A stretch of 64,000 nt of DNA from Liolophura sinensis. Taxonomy: Eukaryota > Mollusca > Polyplacophora > Chitonida > Chitonidae. Under the pieces are notes generated by a model. The model searched no databases. It was not told where the DNA came from and saw nothing but the letters and a program-made list of their open reading frames with translations. The number at the start of each line of letters is the position of its first letter. Within the stretch, counting starts at the first letter, position 1. The stretch covers positions 72,136,028 to 72,200,027 of the forward strand of contig NC_088295.1 in the NCBI RefSeq assembly GCF_032854445.1. Reading direction: 5' to 3'. Positions 54,816-64,000 of this stretch are shown one piece after another. The position numbers were made by a program, and so were the translations under genes.

Positions 54816-57589
54816 CGTTATTATTCTCGAGCTTTTTCTGATAACATCGACCTGGGATAGCTCTTTAAAAAAACCAATACATTTGTTTTTTGGTTTAGCC
54901 GTTAAGTTTGTAAGGAAAGCATTTTTTAGTACTTGATCGAAGGACAAGGCATCATTCTTGTAAAAACTATCAATTCCTTATTTAAAAAAAACGTGCCCGC
55001 CGTCTTATCGTTCAGTGCTTGTTTGTAGTATATCCAGTCACAATTGATCTTACTAGACGCAGCATGTCGAGGTAAATCCTAAATCTTCATGAAAGGAACA
55101 TTCCAAATATGTGAGACGTTGAATGTTCTTAATTAGTTTGTTTGAAAGACGCGTGCAGCCACCAGCATTCTGCTGATTCAACGTAGACTGGTATTTTGAG
55201 TAAAAGAGAAAAAAAGAAAAAAAAACCCAGATTATTTGTAGCGTATATGGATCTACATTTTAAATCTTAATCATTGTGTAAGCGAATGATCCGCGGTCTA
55301 ATCCCAAGTCATGACGTATCTACACTGAAAAAGCGAGCATTTAATGATCTCTTTGCAACAGATAATAAACGTACATAATGTTTAATTGTCAGGTGTTTTA
55401 TTCTTAAACACTTAGACATGTTTATCCAACAACTGATAATAAGGTCGCTTTATAATGTTGATCACAGTCATTAAAAACTTTTAATTACATTTAAGCCCAT
55501 CCAATTTAGTACATAAATTATTGCATTTATGCAATAAATATGCGTATTTATAAAATACTGCATGTATTTATAAAACAAATCAATACATTGAAACAAATGT
55601 GTGTATTTAAAAAACAAACATCCCTAGAACCCCGATGTCCCTTAAACGTAAATAGTTATTATAGTGTGTACACGTGTTACCGTTCAAAATACTTCATGGA
55701 TTGCCTAAAATGTATAAAACGGATGAAATTACACCCTTTTGAAACTTTGGAATCATCCTAGCGCTCTAAATAGTATAGCTACGAGTCCGATATGTACTGA
55801 AAGGCACTAACTTTTTAAGCACGTTTGTTATCTGTTGCATAGATAGGTTTAAATGATAAACATTTGTTTTTTCAGTGTAGGGCCTTTAAAAGAACTGCCA
55901 TGGTGTCTCGTGAGCGAACAAAAGAAACAATATAGAATCTCCACATTCAGGGTTTGCACTGGAATGCAAGCGACAAACACAAGCGCACAAGGCTGGGAAC
56001 ATTAGTTTTTGTGTTTTGGGAACCTGTAATGAAATGCTTACTACAAAACATCTTTATCCAAAAGAATGCTTTGAAGTACTTTGCCACTTGAATTTCACGC
56101 TTAATCTTCCCACGTCAAAAAGTGCGTGAAGGGTAAAGGGGTAAAATGCACAAAAATGATGGTTGAATATACAGTTGATGATGTCAAAAGTAGTAAATAA
56201 ATGAACAGCTGTTTCTCATTAATGAATGACAAATCTAAAATCAAAAGAACGATAAGCGAGGTGTTACGTTTGGATTCCTTTGTAGCAGACCTGTAGTCCC
56301 ATTGTGGACAGACACAATTCAGATTAATAAAGCCGCTGCAAGTTGAAATTACCTACCTTACGGGCGTGAGCTGGGATGGGATATAAACAGCCGACAGTCA
56401 CACTAGTTGAGTAAGCGGTAACCGTATTAGCTTTTTGCCTGGGATGGACGCAGTAACAAGATGGTTATCAAACATGTCCCCAAGAGCAGAAACCAGGATA
56501 AATTGCCTCCATTTCAACAGGATAATCAGACCAAAACCCTTAATATATTTACCCTAAATTTAATGGTCATCATATCACCTTCGGCTGACACCGGCTTCTT
56601 TCATTTATTCTCATAAAGCCGCCGGTTTTGTCTGGAGTAGGTGTCCTGTAGTCAGCAATTATTAGCCTTTACCAACCCAGACCATTTGTTTGAACTCCTC
56701 CTCTCTGTACACGAGGGGACATTATTCCTACATCTTGGTAAATTTAAGGTGAACCCAATGAGAGAAACATGGACAACAGCACTATATATACGTATTCATG
56801 ACAACCTACAGAAATCCAATGCGTAATGATATGAAAGATTTAGTTTCTTTCCTTTGCCAAACTCTGACAGTTGGAACTAAAGATAATTGCACTTATGAGC
56901 CGTCGGTGAAGTTTTTAACTGGACCAAACAGCTCTGAGTTCGCATCGGAGAAATCATACTTACCTGAGCAGCTTGAGTGAAATATTTTAACACGTTTGTA
57001 TTTCTTCAAAAGACTGTTACTATACTGTGACCAATTATAGCAACAAATGCAGTCTTTTCTAATCAATTTGTAATATTAATGAGGATTCACGCCTGTTCTG
57101 GGACACACAGCGGAAATTGTAGGGAATAAATCGATGAGTTGAGAAAACCTTACCAGATACAGCAAAAGTACTGCACAAGCAATCATGTGGACATGGAAGA
57201 ATATAAAGTGTTTTGAAATATTATGTATTTGCGTTTTAAGCTAGCTGCGAAAATAGCTTTACTTCGTATTCCGTAATGATACTTCGTTGCCATCTTGGGA
57301 TTGTTTTTTTTTTATTTTTCTTGTCATTCTTTCTCATTTGATATTCACTAAAACTGACAAAATCGTATTAAATGAACACTGAATCGACAGTTGTACAAAA
57401 ATAATAGATTTGCGTAATAAAGAGGAATGTTTAAACGTCCAGTCTTTGCCGAATCTTCGGATTTATGCTAAAAAGTCAACGACATAAGTGGAATGATTTC
57501 ACATATTAGCCTCGTACCGTCCGACTGGAAGAAACTCTGGAGTTCGTCTCACAGGACTGATAGTAGGAATAAAAGAAATTCATCGTTGA
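54816..57589. other. No recognised gene; isolated donor motif
   Basis: AT-rich. Plus-strand frames at 55540-55761, 56641-56826 and 56798-56980 are unrecognised. A perfect donor ctcaggtaagt lies on the minus strand at about 56962-56972 but no coding frame precedes it. Confidence 0.35.
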
Positions 57590-60240
57590 CAACAGTGTTT
57601 TTAGCAGATGGTTTTAAATATATCTGTTGTTCCATGAAACCTCACAACAAATAACTCACAGACCGGTGTAACATGAATCTATAGGAAAGCGATCTATTAA
57701 CATCTCCTCCGTTAAGGTCAAGAAAACACGACACAGAAAAACTGGTTAGATTTAGTCAGAGCTGGCCCCTGAGGGCTTAATAAAACCTGATTGCCTTGAA
57801 AGAAACCCGGTGTTATAAAAGTTGGACTTTACTCTGGGAAAAAATCCGAAAGAAGAAATAAGTTGGCTGCATGTGATAAGCTGACCATTACAATGAGTAA
57901 GTACACTAACGATTTTGGTCCGATTGCACTATCAGAATGGGAACGGGAAGGGGGGGGGGGTGGTGGTGGCGGCAAATTAGAGGGTTTCTTACATCGAGGG
58001 GTTACCTGGGGTTAGCCGCTCCTGTAGTAATATATTAATTCTCAAATCTTTGTTAAAGCCATTGGGGTATCTTCCCAAGCTCAGAAGTGACTCGGATACC
58101 CACCGGACTGACCATTGTCCTCTTCTAATACTTGAATAACAATACGGTACCAATTTGGCCACAAATAATCATCACAAAGACATAAAGGAACAACAGGCTA
58201 CACAGATTTGGCTCAAATTATATGTACTTTAGATGAAAAAGGTTCTCCATTGTCAGCATATACCATCGAGAACATGGCGTTTGTTACACACAAAAATCGC
58301 ACAACACATTGGTATACATAACAATATAAATGAGAACGTTCTGTGCTGAATCACAGAGAAGAAATCTGCGGCACCATATCATGCTTTATAATAAAGTTCT
58401 GTTTCTTACTCCAATCACGTGATGGTTGGTTTTCCCCCTCAACCAGAGCGCTTGTGGCACCCTTGTAGAATTCTATCATCGGAATCAATGCTGATTTCAC
58501 TGTAGCAAGAATAACATTTGGCTGTCCAGATCACACAGACGAGACACGCAAGTGCAAAATCGGGAATGCAGATCGGCGCTTGTTAAGGCCTGGGTTTGCG
58601 TGAATGCGATGTAACCGAGGCGTCACTGGACAGAATTTGACACCACTTAACAAGTCTGTTGAGGAAATTTGTTTAGAGTTTGTAACAAGGTGAGTGTCTG
58701 GTTTATAATAAGTCGCCGCTATAGTCTGGCGTGTGTGTGGTCTGTCGTTGAGAGGGCGAGTGGTAAACGAATGTAATGAATTACTGGGGGCAGACAAGTC
58801 AGTTGGTTAACGAACGTCTATAAACGCATCGGTTTACATCACTGATTAGTTTAGCGCCCAAGAAGCTCCCTTGAGTGTAAGTTGATTATTTATCGGAAAT
58901 ACCTAACCATGCAATACTCGAACGTTCGGTGAAGACGTGGGTAAGGAAAACACACGGGCAAGGCAAGGTTCACGACAACTGGTCTGTTCATGTTCTGGTT
59001 ACAAGCAGGTACACACATACACATTAAAAGGTTTCCAAGGATACACACCCCTTCTGCCAGCAAAGCCTCTGTACTTTCAAACGACCTTACCTGAAGCCGT
59101 GGGTGTAGCATTTATCAATATTTGGCACAAACGAAGGTTCGAGGAGAAACCCTTTTCCTGTTTTCCTCGGGGATTTTGAAGGGTGGACCTTTTTTACATA
59201 GGTGAGCTAAACTGAGCGTCTTATGTATCATTACCATCTCAAAATTAAAGTTGATGGCAGTTAACATTACTACACCACTCTTCAATACGCAAGAACAGTT
59301 AAAATATCTGAAGAATGCAGATATCTAAGTATTTAGCCAGTTTGGAACAATGGCTTTGTGATGTTTTGTCAGAACTTTTAGGAAATATACTGGCGACGCA
59401 GCCTTCGCGTTTTTTCACGGATATGCACTTTTTCAACAACAAAATGTAATGTGTAATATTTATGGTACGCAGAATTAAACATAATACTAATTATAAAAGG
59501 AAAGCCCTCAGGCACCAGTTACTTTTAAATATAGAAAAATATTGTTAAACGTAGATAGATAAAACTCTGAGGCAGTTCTTTCTTGACCCGTGTTCAATCC
59601 GAGCTATAAGCTTTTCAGATGAAGGCTAATCTGTTGACACGAATTTTTTTTCATTGACCAGAGAACAGCGGCCAGATTGCTTTAAGCAACACATTGGTAT
59701 CTACAAAGTTGTGAATTATTATGCAGTAAAGTTACAAATGCAAATCTGAGACGGTTGGAATCCATATTGACCGTCGGCTTGCGTGTTCTCAAAGAAGATT
59801 GCTATCTCAGAAATGTGAATCACCAGTGTGTTAAGTATGGGTTGAGTATTAAAACTTGAACTTGTCGTGATCACTAACGAAAACGCCAGCCTCCCCAAGA
59901 CAAAGCATGATAGCATGTAACTCTAAGAGAGTTTAAATGATGTCCTCGGCATTATTTATCAGAAGGAAATCTGATTGCACTAGATATAATTTTTAATATT
60001 CCTAATTACATTCTTTATTGGATGTAGAGATTATGCTTGTATGTTTACGTTTTCTCCGACAGCCGTTTATCAGAGCTTAACGTTTTCCTTAATCCTTGTA
60101 TATGGCATAAACTGTGTATTGCAAAAATTAGAATCACGTATAAATCAAAGCTCTGGATATGATTTTACGAGCGCAAAATATTTCGGACTTTTCAAAATAA
60201 CTTTCTGAAACGGTACGACTAATGTCCATGCACTTTGCTT
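57590..60240 (+). repeat. Tandem duplication, unit 1
   Basis: Paired with 60342-63310. Shared runs include gttgacaaca then ttagcagatggttt, agatcacacagacgagacac, ccacttaacaagtctgt, ttcgtgaatgc-type sequence, tttattggatgtagagatta and acagccgtttatca. A G-rich stretch (11 Gs at 57950-57960, then tggtggtggcggc) could form a quadruplex. Short frames at 58531-58797 (minus) and 58937-59179 (plus) are not conserved as a whole with unit 2. Confidence 0.85.
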
Positions 60241-60341
60241 ACCCCATGACACCTCTCCAGGATATCAACACGAAGGCTTATCTCTGACCTCGTCGATATA
60301 TTTACTACACACCAGAGACAGATCAAAGGAAAACAACAAAA

Positions 60342-63310
60342 TTGGTTGACAACAATTTCTTTAGCAGATGGTTTATGGTTCCTGTTGGTGAGAAATTCCT
60401 TGGCTAATATCTCTTAACACTGACGCGTGTCACTTGAACCTATACGACAGCGTTTTACTAACGTCTCACCCGTAAACATCAGTAAAACACGACAGGCAGA
60501 CAGGTTAGAAGTAAACTCGATCCTTAAGGATTAATACAGGCTGATTGCCTTTGCAAAATACTGCTGTAAAAGCTGGGCTTATCTTGAGACAAGATTAGAA
60601 GAAGAAATGAGTTAGTTGAATGTCATATGCTGAGAATTACAATGAATATGTACGGCAAGATATTTGGTCTGATTACACTGTTGGGATGCAAATTTAGTCC
60701 AATTTAGAGAGCCTCTTGCCGCTGGAGGGAATGGAGCGTCACTGTGGGCTCTGTAGCTTCCCTGATAAGATTTCAGCCTCACTCAGCAGTTATATAATCA
60801 ATTGTGAACCTGGTATTACGACAATTATCAGTATATAGGCCTGCGATCGAGTTCAGGTCGTTATTGCTGCCGTTATACAAAGATACATACGATGGCGTAA
60901 GTTCAATCGTCTGTGTGCCCAACAGTGGACAGTAAACCTTTGATACTAAGTGATGTTTGCAGGATCGTAGTCTGACTCTTATCACCTCATCCAGAGCACT
61001 TGTGACACCTCTCTGGAGAATTCTATCACTGGAATCAATACTGATTTCACCCTAGCGAGAATCACATTTGGCTGTCCAGATCACACAGACGAGACACGCA
61101 AGTACCGGCGTTAACTGATCGGGAATAATAATTGGCACTTGTTAACGCCTGGGTTTGCGTGAATGCATCGTAACCAAACCGTCAATGGACGTAATTTGAC
61201 ACCACTTAACAAGTCTGTCGAGGAAATTTGTTTAGGGTTTGTAACAAGGCGAGTGTCTGGGTTAGAATAAGTGTGTGATATGTCATTGAGGAGGAGGAGG
61301 CGGTGATGCCTACTGGATGCAGACACCTCGTTGGTTAGTGAACGTTTTACATCACTGATTAGCTTAGCACTCAACAAATTTCCATGGGTTTGTTTGATGC
61401 GGCTGGTAAGTTGATTATTTGTCAGACATATCTGCCGTGCATCATCCGAACATTCAGTGAAGACGAAGGTAGGGAAAACACACAGACAATTCAAGGTCTA
61501 TGACGACTGATCTTTTCATGTTCAGTTTTCAAGTAGCTACAGAGAACATAAAAAGGTATGCAAGGATACATGCTCCTGCCTGCAAAACCTGTGTTCCTTA
61601 CTCTCATCTGACCTTAGCTGTGTTCAATTCAGAGGAGCGTGTGGCATTCACCAATGTAAACGAAGGTTCGGGCAGAAAACCCTCCTCCTTTTTTTCTCAC
61701 TCAAATTTTGAAGACTGAGCTAAATTGATCGTCTTGGGGCCTCCGTGGCTCAGTTGGTTAGCGCGCTAGCACAGCGTAATGACCCAGGAGTCTCTCACCA
61801 ATGCGGTCGCTGTGAGTTCAAGTCCAGCTCATGCTGGCTTCCTCTCCGGTCGTATGTGGGAAGGTCTGCCAGCAACCTGCGGATCGTCGTGGGTTTCCTC
61901 CGGGCTGTGCCCGGTTTCCGCCCACCATAATGCTGGCCGCCGTCGTATTAGTGAAATATTCTTGAGTACGGCGTAAAACACCAATCAAAAAAATTGATCG
62001 TCTTATGTATCATCACCATCTCAATGCATCTTTTAAAGTATTAAAGTTTATGGCAGTTAACATTGCTACACTACTCTTCAGGACGAACAGTTGAAATAGT
62101 TGATGACTTGATGAATATGGATATCTAAGTATTTAAACAGCTTGGAACAATGGCTTAATGATGTTTTCGCATAACTCTCTTAGAATTAACTATGTTACAC
62201 AGAATTAAACTCAATACTAATTACAAGCCAAAAGCTTTCAGACTTCAATCACTTTTCAGTATGGTGCAAACCTAAAACTCTGACGGAATTCATTTGCTGA
62301 CCCGTGTTCAATACGAGCCATAAGCTTTTCAGATGACAGCTAATCCATCACTTTCAGAAAGAGTTTGGCACGAGCCCGTTTAGCTGACCAAAGAACATTG
62401 TTCACTTGGCTTTAAGTAACACAGCGGTGTCTACATAGTGGCAAATTATTCTGTAAAGTTACAAATGCAAATCTGAGACGGCTGAAATAAATACTGACCG
62501 TCGGCTTGCGTGTTCTCAATGATTAAACCTCACTCTATTCAGAAAACCGTACTATCTCCGCCAGGTACTATCTCCACAGCAACCGCACTTTCCTAAATTC
62601 GTCTGGCAGGTCGGAATTGTCTAACCAAGCATATTTTGGCCATGTCGCCATACATAAAGTATCAGAACGAAAACACGTGAAACCCCGTGCTAACTGTACA
62701 CTCCTTCCCACAGCTAAATACAGAAATCGTTTATTATGTAACACTAATGCAAACATTTAAGTGAGAGAAAGACCTCGTAACTGTACTTTCCTGGATAACA
62801 AAGTCCTCGTACTTTCTTATCCAGGAATCTATCCAGGAATCTACAGTTACTCGGCCTTTCTCCACACGATGTGTTAAGTACTGGTTCAGTAAGCCTCCCA
62901 TTTTTGTCGTGATCACTAATGAAAACGCCAGCCTCCCCAAAGAAAGGATCATTTTAAGACCTTTAAGGAAGCATGCAATTCTTAGAGGGTTACAAGATGT
63001 CTCCGGCATTCTTTGTAATTCAAACGCAAATCGGAATGTAGTATATATGATTTTTAATATTCCTAAATGTATTCTTTATTGGATGTAGAGATTATGCCTT
63101 TATGTGTTCTTTTGCTCTAACAGCCGTTTATCATGTGCTGTTTAATCCTTATGGAGGATTTAATCTGTCTTTTGTCTTTTGCAAAAATCATAATCACATA
63201 TCAAAGCGAAATTCTGGAAATGAATTTACAGGTACAACATCTTTTTTAAAATCTCTTTTAATCTTTTTTTAAAGCCACTTTCTACGAAAAGGACAGCTTT
63301 TGTACTCTAA
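60342..63310 (+). repeat. Tandem duplication, unit 2
   Basis: Second unit, roughly 2.75 kb downstream of the first. It contains a SINE at 61736-61990 absent from unit 1. The minus-strand frame 61111-61494 shares LVTNPKQISSTDLLSGVK with unit 1 but diverges on both sides. A region around 62560-62880 has no counterpart in unit 1 by eye. Confidence 0.85.
61736..61990 (+). mobile_element. Full-length tRNA-derived SINE, best-preserved copy, 14-bp target duplication
   Basis: Complete: head ggggcctccgtggctcagtt and ggttagcgcgctagcac (A box), B-box region gtgagttcaagtccagctc, body ggcttcctctccggtcgtat, gtgggaaggtctgccagc and aacctgcggatcgtcgtggg, core accataatgctggccgccgt, and 3' end gagtacggcgtaaaacacca ending in atcaaaa. 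Perfect aaattgatcgtctt repeats lie at 61722-61735 and 61991-62004. Unit 1 of the tandem duplication has the empty site (aaactgagcgtctt, near 59209). The 60-residue frames across it are SINE sequence, not genes. Confidence 0.98.
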
Positions 63311-64000
63311 AACTAATTTGCATATACTTTTAGGCATTATGCAACATGCCCGGTTTCTTCAGATTAGGCCTACACGCCATATATATCTGAAATACACATC
63401 AAGTCGATGGAATAAATAGGCTTGAATACTTTTAGGTACAAATTGTTCGACATGCATGGTTTACCCTGCATCAAACGCTATTCTCGATGAGGTAACACAA
63501 TATGATTGAGTTATACTATTGCGGTCATTGTTGTCGATAGAAGAAACAAGAGTGCTCATGAAAAATGAACGACCTTTGTCACGTTACACGGGCTCTTTTA
63601 AACGAGTGACATGGAAAGAGGTCTAGCCTATTACAAAACTTATTTTTAGAGACCGCCCATTCTTCGCCCCTCATTGTTTCTCATTTATGAGTCATGAAGA
63701 TACAAGGAGACGAAATGGCAGTGCAGCGGAAAGTCACGTTTGGTTACCGTTGATCACTGTCAAAAGACGTCCATTGTCAGGATTGTGAGACATCTGATTC
63801 TGACAAGCAGAGAAGACTCCAACACTAACAAAGGACAAATCACTTGGCGGCGTGTTTATGGGTAGACATCTTGAAGAGCAACGAAGAAATACAACTGTAT
63901 CAATTTCGAGCCACACGCTACAGGGTGGGTCGATTAGAGAGGATATACGGACGCTCTCAGACGAGCAGAGAAGGCCCCAATAATAACTAATGAAAAATCA
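63311..64000. other. No recognised feature
   Basis: Only a 60-residue unrecognised minus-strand frame (63734-63916). Confidence 0.45.

Noticed and set aside
56962-56972. Perfect splice donor on the minus strand
   Set aside because: No coding frame precedes it; single donor motifs are expected by chance.
61747-61825. Possible tRNA gene from A and B boxes
   Set aside because: The boxes are the head of a SINE; no full cloverleaf with acceptor stem follows.
61745-61976. Small proteins ending in GFLRAVPGFRPP and similar
   Set aside because: These are translations of SINE sequence.

Overview
This window is animal nuclear DNA, most likely from a mollusc or a close lophotrochozoan relative. Many copies of a tRNA-headed SINE carry the conserved core and the (TTTA)n tail that I associate with molluscan genomes. 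A second SINE family ends in gacgttaaaccccaagcactcactcact, a third ends in (ATTC)n, and a LINE 3' end finishes in repeated aatc. The species cannot be fixed from the sequence alone. There are no operons, no rRNA, no CRISPR array and no free-standing tRNA gene. I find no complete protein-coding gene. The best host-gene evidence is two candidate exons with good splice signals (28313-28424 and 36982-37234) and two paralogous TATA-type core promoters (39016 and 53448).

Positions 1 to about 27.3 kb are a mosaic of diverged duplicated segments. An 'A' block occurs three times (1-1798, 12085-13393, 15203-16880) and a 'J' block twice (8870-11235 and 13394-14985). The B/C/D/E/G blocks occur two to five times between 2.4 and 27.3 kb. 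Inside these paralogues sit younger insertions: a PIF/Harbinger-like MITE, a TIR element with ATCGAT-rich arms, SINEs, tail-only SINE scars, a decayed Penelope-like reverse transcriptase, and minisatellites with 39-bp and 32-bp units. Because one paralogue often keeps the uninterrupted sequence, insertion boundaries and relative ages can be read directly. One 191-bp stretch (5056-5246 and 21213-21403) is identical between otherwise diverged copies, which suggests recent gene conversion.

From 27.3 to 57.5 kb the sequence is mostly unique and non-coding by eye. It holds 5'-truncated SINEs with clear target-site duplications, a second TIR element (39820-40707), inverted duplications around 42.8-47.6 kb, a 53-bp minisatellite with higher-order structure (50561-51310), a fragment resembling a transposase helix-turn-helix domain (about 51600-51711), and a 25-bp minisatellite whose units carry small palindromes (54556-54815).

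From 57.6 to 63.3 kb is a tandem duplication of about 2.7 kb. Its second unit was later hit by a full-length SINE at 61736-61990. A third, inverted copy of part of this unit lies at 46430-47050.

The main biological interest is the record of target-primed retrotransposition. It ranges from full-length SINEs to insertions of 62, 26 and only 11 bp that still have perfect target-site duplications, and three independent SINE insertions share nearly the same 5' breakpoint.
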